From Flavobacterium fryxellicola (GTDB lineage Bacteria; Bacteroidota; Bacteroidia; Flavobacteriales; Flavobacteriaceae), in contig NZ_FRDK01000012.1 in the NCBI RefSeq assembly GCF_900143245.1, positions 1 through 64,000 of the forward strand: a DNA stretch of 64,000 bases, given 5' to 3'. The position numbers were made by a program, and so were the translations under genes. Shown piece after piece: positions 36,951-45,158 of this stretch; position 1 is the first letter of the stretch, and every line of letters begins with the position of its first letter. Below the pieces are notes generated by a model. The model was not told the DNA's origin. It saw only the letters and a list, made by a program, of their open reading frames with translations, and searched no databases.

Positions 36951-37080
36951 TAAATTGGTTTAAATTTATACTTTTTTTATGGTTAACCAAGGCAAATATG
37001 AGTGAAAAAAAAATGAATATACAGAACTTACTTAAATTTTTAACGAAAAATTAACAAAATATTTTTTACAAGAATTGCTG
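36951..37080. repeat. Conserved cassette leader, copy R3
   Basis: Same block order as 33642-33770 (TTGGTTTAAATTTATAC, GGTTAACCAAGGCAAATATGA, TTTTTTACAAGAATT), followed on the right by a barrel stub exactly as in the R5 copy. This shows that leader and stub were duplicated together. Confidence 0.78.
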
Positions 37081-37275
37081 ATTTACTCGTTCAAATTTAC
37101 ACTTTACCTCATTATAATTGTGTCTTGCAATAACATTATCCGATTCTAGTGGTTTATTCGTATTGTCAGCAACCACACCGGTAATAGTGCGGGATTGAGA
37201 GAAGGAGAGGGTTGTAAAAAAAAAGCATTCTGAACATAAAGTGAAGCTTGAAAACAAGGTAAAAATTATATTCAA
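37066..37275 (-). pseudogene. Truncated barrel gene (second N-terminal stub)
   Basis: 69 codons with FSQSRTITGVVADNTNKPLE matching the start of the complete barrel, then the same foreign tail (HNYNEV..KF) as the stub at 33759. The N-terminal signal is altered and contains extra Phe/Cys. Begins 2 bases after the GLPGLI stop at 37278. Confidence 0.85.
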
Positions 37276-37277
37276 AT

Positions 37278-38012
37278 TTATTGTTTGTCTTTCTCCATTT
37301 CTCTTTTTTTACCTATTAACACGCATCCCATGCTAGATTCGAGTTTTTTATCGTATTCTTCTTTTGTTACTGTTTTTCCTTTTGGAAAGTCTATTTGGAT
37401 TTCTTTTTCAAATAATTCTATTTTTGAAGCTATAAATGTTTTCTCATCCTCTGTAAACTCTAAAACAAGTCCTGGCAAACCAAAAGCACTTTTTGGGCCA
37501 TAAGAATAAGGTAAACTTGGGGCAAACCAAGAAATTACCTCTCTTACTTTGGGATCTCCTTTTCTACTAATATATGGTATCTTTAAAATTGCTTTGTAAC
37601 ACAAGTAATTCCCTATATATTTAGATTCACCAGTTATTTCCCAATTATTTTTCTCCATTTTACCCTCGATTAGCGTTCCGTCACTCAATAATGAAACTTG
37701 ACTTTTTTGGGTAAGATTGGTATAAGTGTCAGGTGAAGTAAATGCTGTTCTGGCTATATTATTTATTTTCCGTTCATAATCAGAACTATAATTCATTGTC
37801 TCAATCAATAAAAATTTCGATTGTAATTTATTGAAAATTAGTTCAAATTCCTGTTTATTAGCGTAATCAACCATTTTTATAACAAACTGTTTCGTGTTTT
37901 CAGATGGATTCCCTTCCAATTTTAAAGGCACATAAAACTTATATTTAACTTTACCCGATGATTGTGTGTAGGCTGTAGTTACTAACATTAAACATAGACA
38001 TAAAAATTTCAT
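37278..38012 (-). CDS. GLPGLI-family secreted protein, cassette R2
   Basis: 244 residues; signal peptide to about 17 (TTAYTQ). Core: IGNYLCYKAILK, VISWFAPSLPYSYGP and FGLPGLVLEFTED near residue 178; C-terminal IDFPKGKTVTKEEYD. Closest relative in the window is the R4b protein (same C-terminal motif, same barrel stub behind it). Confidence 0.9.
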   Translation of the reverse strand: MKFLCLCLMLVTTAYTQSSGKVKYKFYVPLKLEGNPSENTKQFVIKMVDYANKQEFELIFNKLQSKFLLIETMNYSSDYERKINNIARTAFTSPDTYTNLTQKSQVSLLSDGTLIEGKMEKNNWEITGESKYIGNYLCYKAILKIPYISRKGDPKVREVISWFAPSLPYSYGPKSAFGLPGLVLEFTEDEKTFIASKIELFEKEIQIDFPKGKTVTKEEYDKKLESSMGCVLIGKKREMEKDKQ

Positions 38013-38027
38013 AGTTTTAATAATTTA

Positions 38028-38056
38028 AACGCTTCAAGAAGATGTCTTGAAGCGTT
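38028..38056 (-). promoter_or_regulatory. Intercistronic hairpin, peptide R2/GLPGLI
   Basis: AACGCTTCAAG (38028-38038) pairs with CTTGAAGCGTT (38046-38056), 11 bp, 7-base loop; on the minus strand followed by TAAATTATTAAAA, not a clean U-run. Confidence 0.78.
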
Positions 38057-38066
38057 ATTTATAATT

Positions 38067-38267
38067 TTAATGACATAAACCTATTAAATCATTCAGTAAC
38101 GCCAAATTGTCGGACCCACTACCCATAACTCCTTCATAAATATCAACTGCTTTTTCTTCACAAGTTTTTTCCGCTACTTTTTCTACATTTAATGAGTTGG
38201 TTTTTACTTCCTCCGTTTTTGCCATTGCAACTCCATTAAACGCTACCACTGCTAGAGCGGTAAACAC
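38067..38267 (-). CDS. Small secreted Cys-pair peptide R2 with disrupted start
   Basis: The frame is closed just upstream: the A-tract has one extra A (eight instead of seven) and the codon at the conserved start position becomes TAA. The first usable start is GTG at 38267, giving FTALAVVAFNGVAMAK without the basic Lys pair. Mature part: Cys 40 and 69 when numbered from the conserved start (C-X28-C). The cassette leader is missing; only 33 bases separate the GTG from the preceding GLPGLI stop. Either expressed by read-through with a poor signal peptide, or a dying copy. Confidence 0.5.
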   Translation of the reverse strand: MFTALAVVAFNGVAMAKTEEVKTNSLNVEKVAEKTCEEKAVDIYEGVMGSGSDNLALLNDLIGLCH

Positions 38268-38300
38268 TAATTTTTTTTATAGACAACCAAATGAAATAAA

Positions 38301-39020
38301 TCATTTGACAGTAGCTGCCGTATTAGCATCTGTTAATTTAATTATTTTGTAAAATTCATTTTCGGATATTATTTTATGGTTCACTTCCTTTAATGTTACT
38401 TTCAAATTATTATTTAGTTCTATTTTTGAAGCCAAATATGTAATTTTATCATCTTGTAACTCCAAAATTAACCCTGGTAAATCTCCAAATTCTTTCGGAC
38501 CGTTTCTTACAGGAATTGCAGGGCAGTACCAAGCTTCAACAATATGAAGTGGATTGCTTTGCTTCAATCTAAGTAGCTTTTCTCTAGTAGCTTTAAAACA
38601 AGTATATCCATTAATTATCTTTTGCTCATTTAGCAATTCCCATTGGGCTACTGAGTCAAGCTTAACATAAAAAATTTCATTTGAAAAATCAACTTTTTTA
38701 ATGATCGTTTTTCGTTGTTCATCTTTAAAAAACTCAGCATTTCCAGCAAAAGCTCTCGCTAGTCTAGCCGGTTTTTCATTAAAATCTAACATTGATTCTA
38801 GATAAAAATGAGACTTTTGATCTTTTACTATTAACATGTAACTCAATCTTGTTAGTGCATCATCTATCCCAACAAATGAATTAGCTACTTTACTCTTGAC
38901 TACATCTTGATTTTTTTCTAATGATCCTCCTGTAGGTGTAATTGAATATGTAATTCGGACGTTATTTTGAGCAATTGCCGCCAAACCATTTAACAATAAA
39001 ACTAAATATAAATATTTCAT
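38301..39020 (-). CDS. GLPGLI-family secreted protein, cassette R1
   Basis: 239 residues; signal peptide ending AAIAQ near 18. Core: INGYTCFKATREK, IVEAWYCPAIPVRNGP and FGDLPGLILELQDD near residue 178. Followed directly by peptide R2, with no barrel gene or stub between them. Confidence 0.9.
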   Translation of the reverse strand: MKYLYLVLLLNGLAAIAQNNVRITYSITPTGGSLEKNQDVVKSKVANSFVGIDDALTRLSYMLIVKDQKSHFYLESMLDFNEKPARLARAFAGNAEFFKDEQRKTIIKKVDFSNEIFYVKLDSVAQWELLNEQKIINGYTCFKATREKLLRLKQSNPLHIVEAWYCPAIPVRNGPKEFGDLPGLILELQDDKITYLASKIELNNNLKVTLKEVNHKIISENEFYKIIKLTDANTAATVK

Positions 39021-39031
39021 ATAAAAAAAAT

Positions 39032-39052
39032 TAACCTGGTAAAAACTGGTTA
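39032..39052 (-). promoter_or_regulatory. Weak intercistronic hairpin, peptide R1/GLPGLI
   Basis: TAACC (39032-39036) pairs with GGTTA (39048-39052) around an 11-base loop, between peptide R1 and its GLPGLI gene. Weakest member of the set, but in the same position. Confidence 0.45.
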
Positions 39053-39057
39053 TTAAG

Positions 39058-39279
39058 CTAATTTAATACCTTACTTTCTTTACAGGCAGCAAAGGCTTCT
39101 TTAGCAGCATTATACTCTAACCCTAAATCTTGGAATTCTTTATAAGTTTCGTGATAAACATCGGTACAATTATCTGCAACAAAATCTATTGTCACCTCTT
39201 CTTTCACTTCTTGAGTTCCTAACATTGCAACTCCACTAAATGCCACCACTGCTAGAACGGTAAATACTAATTTTTTCAT
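39058..39279 (-). CDS. Small secreted Cys-pair peptide R1
   Basis: 73 residues, ATG start, signal peptide MKKLVFTVLAVVAFSGVAM. Acidic mature part with Cys 38 and 66 (C-X27-C) flanking a predicted amphipathic helix (VYHETYKEFQDLG). First gene of the right array. The upstream region does not contain the leader block seen in R3-R5. Confidence 0.78.
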   Translation of the reverse strand: MKKLVFTVLAVVAFSGVAMLGTQEVKEEVTIDFVADNCTDVYHETYKEFQDLGLEYNAAKEAFAACKESKVLN

Positions 39280-39427
39280 TTATAAAAGTATTTCCTTGGG
39301 TGCCAATAAAACTTAAACATCCTCCTTCATCTCTATTTAAAAAAATACGTCATTCCTTAACATTACAAGATTAGGTAAATTTTATCGTCTAAACAATACC
39401 CACGACAAAAACAGAAAAACAAAAAAA

Positions 39428-39451
39428 ATCCAGTGCTTTGCAACACTGGAT
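39428..39451 (-). terminator. Terminator after the thiamine TonB receptor
   Basis: ATCCAGTG (39428-39435) pairs with CACTGGAT (39444-39451); on the minus strand it is followed by eight T. Confidence 0.9.
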
Positions 39452-39474
39452 TCCAATTATCAACAAATACTTTT

Positions 39475-41628
39475 CTAAAAATTCAACGTCATCCCCAATA
39501 AGAAATTAATTCCCGCTTGCGGATAATAATATGGATACACATCATACATATACCCATTAGAAACGTATTTTTTGTCTAAGAAGTTATTCACTAAACCCGT
39601 AAAAACAATTTCTTTGAAGACTGTTTTAGGTTTAAAAGTGTAGGCAATGTTCAAGTCATTCACAAAATAATCGGCCAACTTTGCCGCTGGCAATTCGATA
39701 TTATTCATGTATTGTTCGCCTACAAATTTTTGCAACCAGGAGATATGAAGATTTTCAATAGGTGTGTAAACCAATATATTTCCTGCAATAACGGATGGTG
39801 AATACGCAATATCAGTAGTTCCATAATTTTGCCCTGCAACAGCTAAATCAGTATTTTTATTGGCACTCAAGGTAAAATTTGGACGGATAATAAATTGATC
39901 GGATAAGGCAATTGTAGCATCAATTTCCAGTCCTAGTCGGTAGCTTTTTTCGCTGTTAGAACGTATTGGAGCGCCTACATCATCGAGATTTCCAGTTAAG
40001 ATCAACTGGTCTTTGTACGCCATATAATACACATTTGTATTGAATTGTACTTTCTCAGCAACATGCCTCCAACCCAATTCAAAGTCATTCAACTTTTCTG
40101 GCTTCACATTACCACCTTCATAATCACCTCTATTGGGTTCTCTGTTTGCTCTCGCATACGAAAAATACAAAGCGTTATTCCCATTGACATCATAGGTTAA
40201 TCCCGTTTTTGGATTAAAAAAATTAAAGGTATCATCAATCGGATTTGCTTGAACACCATTAGCTTTATAATTAACTGATCGGAATTGTAAATCGCCAAAC
40301 AAACTTAATTTATCAGTGATTTGATAATTGGCTTTTGCAAAGATATTTCCATCAGTTTTAATGGCATAATCATCATAATATTTGTCTCCAAGCTCACTTT
40401 GAGATGCAAATCTCGCCCAAATCACTTTACCAAAATGGCGGCCTTCATACTTGTTCCAGCCACCACCAAAAATGACATCTAATTTTGTGTCCTTATAGTT
40501 GGCTGAAAATGTAGTTCCATAGAAATCATTATCCAACCACTTTTGACGAATTAAATCGGTTCTATTAATTGGTGTTGCATTGTTAACAATTGGTGTCAAG
40601 CCGTAACTAGAAAATTTAGCATCTTCTTTATAATTTTCAAAAAAACCTTTCCCTTTTGTATAATGCAACGCAAAATTAGTACTCCAATTTTCAGATATTT
40701 TCTCATTCCAATGCAATTGCGAGTGATCTTGCTGGTAATTATCGGTTTCATTATCGTAAAAACGAGCGTTGCCTTGTTCATCCGTGAAAGCACCTGCTGA
40801 ATTATAGGTGCGATCCCTGTTCAGCGTTTCGCCGTCTATTCCGTTCCAAGATTGATACGTCTTCTCCGTTCCTCCAAAAACTAAGGCTTTTATCAACGTG
40901 GTTTTGCCCACATACGTTCCTTGCAGAAAATAGGATTTCAAATCAGAGGCACCACGATCCACAAATCCGTCCGATTTAATGGCAGACAAACGACCTGCAA
41001 TTTCAAAATGATCATTCATCAATCCAGTACTGAATTTCACCGTGTGTTTTCGAGTGTTAAAACTTCCAAGCGAGTTTGAAATTTCCCCTGTACTTTCGTT
41101 GGCAAAATTATCTGTCAACATGTTTAAACTGGCACCAAAAGCTCCCGCACCATTGGTAGACGTTCCCACACCACGCTGCAATTGTAAACTTTGAAGCGAA
41201 GAAGCAAAATCAGGCATGTTTACCCAATACGTGCCATGACTTTCGGAGTCATTGTAAGGAATACCGTTAATCGTTACATTTACTCGCGTTGCATCACTAC
41301 CACGAACCCGAATTCCAGTGTATCCTACGCCATTACCAGCATCAGAAGTGGTAACAACAGATGGCAAATAATTCATCAAAATAGGAATGTCTTGCCCTAA
41401 ATTTCGGAATTTGATATCCTTTTTGTCCAAATTGCTAAAACTGACTGGTGTTTTATTGGTCACACGCACTGCTGAAACTAATACTGCATCCAGTTGGTTT
41501 ACTTTGGTAGTGTCTTTAACTTGTGAAAAGGCGAAAAAAGAAGAAAGAGAAAAGAGAATAGACGTTAAAAAAGCTACACTTGACGCCTTTGTGTCTTTAT
41601 GGCACGAAAAATTGAAAATAGTATTCAT
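39475..41628 (-). CDS. TonB-dependent receptor, TPP-riboswitch controlled (probable thiamine uptake)
   Basis: 717 residues. Signal region to about residue 36 (FFAFSQ); a TonB-box-like stretch with LDAVLVSAVRV; plug domain about 60-170 (IRVRGSDATRVNVTINGIPYNDSESHG); 22-strand-type barrel to the aromatic C-terminus LLGMTLNF. A TPP riboswitch lies immediately upstream on the same strand, so the inferred ligand is thiamine or a thiamine phosphate, as known for Bacteroidetes receptors under THI elements. Lacks the CarboxypepD_reg domain of the cassette barrels. Confidence 0.9.
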   Translation of the reverse strand: MNTIFNFSCHKDTKASSVAFLTSILFSLSSFFAFSQVKDTTKVNQLDAVLVSAVRVTNKTPVSFSNLDKKDIKFRNLGQDIPILMNYLPSVVTTSDAGNGVGYTGIRVRGSDATRVNVTINGIPYNDSESHGTYWVNMPDFASSLQSLQLQRGVGTSTNGAGAFGASLNMLTDNFANESTGEISNSLGSFNTRKHTVKFSTGLMNDHFEIAGRLSAIKSDGFVDRGASDLKSYFLQGTYVGKTTLIKALVFGGTEKTYQSWNGIDGETLNRDRTYNSAGAFTDEQGNARFYDNETDNYQQDHSQLHWNEKISENWSTNFALHYTKGKGFFENYKEDAKFSSYGLTPIVNNATPINRTDLIRQKWLDNDFYGTTFSANYKDTKLDVIFGGGWNKYEGRHFGKVIWARFASQSELGDKYYDDYAIKTDGNIFAKANYQITDKLSLFGDLQFRSVNYKANGVQANPIDDTFNFFNPKTGLTYDVNGNNALYFSYARANREPNRGDYEGGNVKPEKLNDFELGWRHVAEKVQFNTNVYYMAYKDQLILTGNLDDVGAPIRSNSEKSYRLGLEIDATIALSDQFIIRPNFTLSANKNTDLAVAGQNYGTTDIAYSPSVIAGNILVYTPIENLHISWLQKFVGEQYMNNIELPAAKLADYFVNDLNIAYTFKPKTVFKEIVFTGLVNNFLDKKYVSNGYMYDVYPYYYPQAGINFLLGMTLNF

Positions 41629-41733
41629 CCGTAAAAAGATTACGAATAAAAGGGGGAATTATTCTTTTTGTTAAATTAAAAAATGATTGTTTCCTATGAC
41701 AAATAAAGTAGCGTGCACACTATTAGTTTGTCA

Positions 41734-41812
41734 TTTTTTCCCTTGACAACATTACTTGTCCAGGTTCGTTGGGTATAATCTCAGCTCGTTATTTAGAGCA
41801 CCCCTTTGAGAC
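41734..41812 (-). ncRNA. TPP riboswitch of the thiamine receptor gene
   Basis: Minus strand shows GGGGTGCTC, GAGCTGAGAT (plus complement at 41779-41788), TACCC, GAACCTGG (plus 41760-41767) and AAGGGAAA, the THI-element blocks in order. It ends about 105 bases before the receptor start, typical spacing for translational or attenuation control. Confidence 0.95.
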
Positions 41813-41816
41813 GGGG

Positions 41817-41824
41817 CAAATATA
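41817..41824 (-). promoter_or_regulatory. -7 element of the riboswitch transcript
   Basis: TATATTTG on the minus strand fits TAnnTTTG and puts the transcription start at the 5' edge of the riboswitch. Confidence 0.6.
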
Positions 41825-41874
41825 ATTCTTTTGTTTAAAGTTCCAAGTATAACTTTTAAACTTTTTATCAAAAA

Positions 41875-42276
41875 TCAAAAATCAGGTTTTCTTCGGTTTT
41901 TCTTAACCTCTGAAATGCTCTTCTTATCCTTAATTCGTTTTCGAATAACCGATTTTGGAATCTTTGTTGGTTTGCGCACTTTTGGAACCTGCAATGCCGT
42001 TTTTATCAGTTCTAGAAATCGCTTGGTAACTGTTTCTTTATTCCTAAACTGGCTTCTGTCTTCATCACAATTCAATATTAAAACGAGATCAGCAGTTAAT
42101 CTAGAGGATAATTTGGTTTCAATCAAAAGTTTTTCAGCTTCGTTTAGCGCTTGAGAATGATGTAAATCAAAAGTCAATACCACCTTAGAGGATACTTTAT
42201 TTACGTTCTGCCCACCCGCTCCACTGCTGCGGACGGCTTTATAGCTTAATTCGGATATGATTTTTTCTGTTTCCAT
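41875..42276 (-). CDS. arfB: Alternative ribosome-rescue factor ArfB (peptidyl-tRNA hydrolase)
   Basis: 133 residues. SSGAGGQNVNKVSSKV near residue 17 carries the catalytic GGQ motif of release factors, and the basic C-terminal tail (VRKPTKIPKSVIRKRIKDKK) is the part that enters the mRNA channel of stalled ribosomes. Frees stalled ribosomes without a stop codon. Lies between the salvage kinase and the riboswitch. Confidence 0.95.
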   Translation of the reverse strand: METEKIISELSYKAVRSSGAGGQNVNKVSSKVVLTFDLHHSQALNEAEKLLIETKLSSRLTADLVLILNCDEDRSQFRNKETVTKRFLELIKTALQVPKVRKPTKIPKSVIRKRIKDKKSISEVKKNRRKPDF

Positions 42277-42314
42277 TTATGCTGTCCCAACACTTTGGGA
42301 TTGATTCAGTAAAT

Positions 42315-44438
42315 CTATTTATATTGATGCGCTGGTTTCAACAAGTCATTCACAGTCTTGACTGGATTAAACGTGATCAGGGGAACCTCAACAAATACCG
42401 TTAACCAGTTTGCCATTGCACCATTCCAGAGACCAGGCAATTCATAAGCCTTAATGTTCTTGCCAGCGGTGTTTTTCTCCACTATGAATCCACTGTTGTG
42501 ATCGACAAATTGAGGCAGATCAAATTTTTCGTTTTTATAATTTTTTATCCCGCAAACTAAATCAACAGGATTAAAATGAGTAGCGGCATTAAGGATCCCT
42601 TTTTGATGATCACTTTCCAAATCAACTTGAGAACTTTCTACAATTTGCAATGAAATTGCATCCTGCTCATTTCTTACCCAAAATGGCCCGCCGCCTGGTT
42701 CTCCTTCATTTTTTACCATTCCGCATACGCGTATGGGCTTATTTAAAGCCGCCTTAAGGGAGTCCACTTTACTTTCAAAACTACTTTCGTAAAAATCTTC
42801 ACGCAGGTTAATACACAATTTTTCCTTTATAAAAAGAACCATTTCCTCTACTAATTCTATCTGAATTGTTTCAGAATTCAAGGCACTTAAATAACGGAAC
42901 ACCTCTTGCTGTAGGGCTAATAATATACCCGCCAACCCTTTCTTGTACAAAGAGATTTTCTCGATATTATTTTGAATAACGTTATCAATATTTTTGATAA
43001 ATACAATATCAGCATCCAGATTATTCAAATTTTCAATTAAAGCACCGTGTCCTCCAGGTCTAAAAACCAGTTTTCCTTTTTCATCTCTGAAAGGTTTATT
43101 TTTCATAGTCACAGCGAGCGTATCAGTACTCTCGTTTTGATAGGAATAACTAACATTTATAGCCACACCAGCTTGGTCTTCAATTCTAGCTTTGATGTTA
43201 TTTATTATACTTTCGAAATGCTGTTGATGTGATTCTGAAACCGTAAAATGCAAGTTAGAGCAATTAATTGCACTTGAATAATGAGTACATTCATGCAAAT
43301 GCTCTTCCACCGGAGTTGCAATATGAGTTTTGTATTTGTGAAAAGGAAGAATCCCTTTTGGTTTATTAGCAAAATCAAAAGCATCGGACGACAAAAGCAT
43401 CTTTATAAAATAATAATTCTTTAGACTTCGATCCATTACCTCAAAACCTGCGAATTCAGCTTTAAGCTTACTATCAATGGCATCAAAAAAAGGAAATTTT
43501 TCCATTCCTACGATAAAAACAGCAAGTTTATTAGCTTTTTTACGGTTAATATAGGCATTTATAGATTCGTTTTCGAAATCAAAATCATTGATAAATTCAG
43601 TTAAAAACTTAAACATTCTACTTGCAGCGCCTGATGCAGGAACAAATTTATTTAATTTCAAGTTGGATTTGTGTGCATCAAAGAAACTGGCATTTTCTTT
43701 AAAACCTTTTTCTGACACTTTCAAAACTCCATTTGACAAGGTTGCGGGACGAACCAAATTTACTTTGGAAATTCCATATTTAAAAAAAATCAATTGCTTT
43801 TGAATGTTTTTTATTGGAATTCCATGCTCATAAATTTGAATGAAATCAAGGGACGAAAACCCTAATTCTCTTGCTAAAGTCAAATCGTCTATAATCGATA
43901 TTGCTTTTTTAAGTCGTAAGTCCTTATCCCCGGAAAGGGTAATAAATGGTTTATTATTGTCTAGTAAAGATTGTTTAAACACTGCAAATACAGATTCTCT
44001 ACCCTCCGCTTTGTCTCTCAAATCGTCTTTTTCCCACGGCACATCAATATCCGTAAGGAAGAATAAATCGTATTGATGTTCGCAAGCCGCTTCATCTAAT
44101 GAAGGATCACAATAATTGTAATAAACTTCAGAGAAAACCTTAGTTACCATTAAGTTGGTGTCGCAAAAAAGATAGTTATTGGCAATTAAAGCGCGTTCAT
44201 TTTCTAATTTGGTCTGACCATAAGCAATAGGCATCATATCCTCACGATCACATACTTGTTGCGTTGTCTCCCATTTCTCCTGCAGATAATCGCGTGCAAA
44301 TTCAGGAACCCATCCGGTTTTATAATAGTCCGCAAGCTGTCTGGCCAATGTAGTCTTGCCCGTGCTTTCGGGACCAAATAAGGCTATTTTAATTATTTTT
44401 GTGGCTCTACTGCTGAGCTGTCTGAGATTTTCTTCCAT
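42315..44438 (-). CDS. Fusion of NadR-like ATP-binding kinase domain and DUF4301
   Basis: 707 residues from the ATG at 44438 (MEENLRQLSS); longer in-frame starts would run deep into the pnuC gene. Residues 15-190 are a NadR-type P-loop kinase (IALFGPESTGKTTLA, FCDTNLMVTKVF, FFLTDIDVPW). From about 200 a DUF4301 domain follows (FVPASGAASRMFKFL, FRPGGHGALIENLN, CGMVKNEGEPGGGPFW). It overlaps pnuC by 46 bases. By gene context the kinase part may phosphorylate imported thiamine; nicotinamide riboside is the alternative. The DUF4301 activity is unknown, possibly nucleotidyl-transferase-like. Confidence 0.85.
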   Translation of the reverse strand: MEENLRQLSSRATKIIKIALFGPESTGKTTLARQLADYYKTGWVPEFARDYLQEKWETTQQVCDREDMMPIAYGQTKLENERALIANNYLFCDTNLMVTKVFSEVYYNYCDPSLDEAACEHQYDLFFLTDIDVPWEKDDLRDKAEGRESVFAVFKQSLLDNNKPFITLSGDKDLRLKKAISIIDDLTLARELGFSSLDFIQIYEHGIPIKNIQKQLIFFKYGISKVNLVRPATLSNGVLKVSEKGFKENASFFDAHKSNLKLNKFVPASGAASRMFKFLTEFINDFDFENESINAYINRKKANKLAVFIVGMEKFPFFDAIDSKLKAEFAGFEVMDRSLKNYYFIKMLLSSDAFDFANKPKGILPFHKYKTHIATPVEEHLHECTHYSSAINCSNLHFTVSESHQQHFESIINNIKARIEDQAGVAINVSYSYQNESTDTLAVTMKNKPFRDEKGKLVFRPGGHGALIENLNNLDADIVFIKNIDNVIQNNIEKISLYKKGLAGILLALQQEVFRYLSALNSETIQIELVEEMVLFIKEKLCINLREDFYESSFESKVDSLKAALNKPIRVCGMVKNEGEPGGGPFWVRNEQDAISLQIVESSQVDLESDHQKGILNAATHFNPVDLVCGIKNYKNEKFDLPQFVDHNSGFIVEKNTAGKNIKAYELPGLWNGAMANWLTVFVEVPLITFNPVKTVNDLLKPAHQYK

Positions 44439-45022
44439 TCTAAATAGCCAAAAATGGCGACTACGGTAAATACTATATATTGAAAACTGGTAAAAGTATA
44501 GCCTTTCGCAAAATATAAAGGTATTGAAATCAAGTCTCCAATAATCCAAAATATCCAGTTCTCGACTTTCCTTTTTGCCATGAGCCACATTCCTACAAAG
44601 AAAATTCCTGTAATAAATGTATCTACATACGCAAACCAAGTGGTAAATTTATCAAAATAGTGATATACCGAAACCACAAAGGCAACGGTAAATATAAAAA
44701 GAATTATCGCAATTCGTTTTTCTGAGCTTGAAATTTTTGATATTGGAAACGCAACGCTGTCCCCTTTTTTTCGAGTCCAATGGTACCAGCCATAAATACT
44801 CATCACGAAATAATACCCATTAATCATCATATCGCCCCACAAAACCCATTTCCAAAGCAAATAAACGAATATGGAAGTACTCACTAATCCCGTTGGAAAA
44901 ACCAAAATATCATCTTTTTTAGCATACCAAACACTCAACAAGCCAAAAATAACCGCTACAATTTCTAGGATGATATCTAATGTTGGATAGGATCTGTATT
45001 GGGCAAAAAAATATTCTATCAT
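44393..45022 (-). CDS. PnuC/PnuT-family vitamin transporter
   Basis: 209 residues, about seven membrane helices. WKWVLWGDMMINGYYFVMSIYGWYHW near residues 58-83 and WIFWIIGDLISIPLYF near residue 157 are the W-x-x-W/G-W/N motifs of the PnuC superfamily. Flavobacterial members next to THI-element genes are PnuT thiamine transporters; the riboswitch receptor nearby supports thiamine over nicotinamide riboside. It overlaps the kinase/DUF4301 gene by 46 bases. Confidence 0.85.
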   Translation of the reverse strand: MIEYFFAQYRSYPTLDIILEIVAVIFGLLSVWYAKKDDILVFPTGLVSTSIFVYLLWKWVLWGDMMINGYYFVMSIYGWYHWTRKKGDSVAFPISKISSSEKRIAIILFIFTVAFVVSVYHYFDKFTTWFAYVDTFITGIFFVGMWLMAKRKVENWIFWIIGDLISIPLYFAKGYTFTSFQYIVFTVVAIFGYLEWKKISDSSAVEPQK

Positions 45023-45158
45023 GTTTACATTTGGGGTTTACGAAATTAGACTTAGGTTTTCATGCCGCATTTACAAATTGTTTGTTAAGTTGCTCAAAAA
45101 CCTTAAACGAATGGCCAATTTGGTAGCGCTCCAATTATAAATCAGTAAGCAACACACG

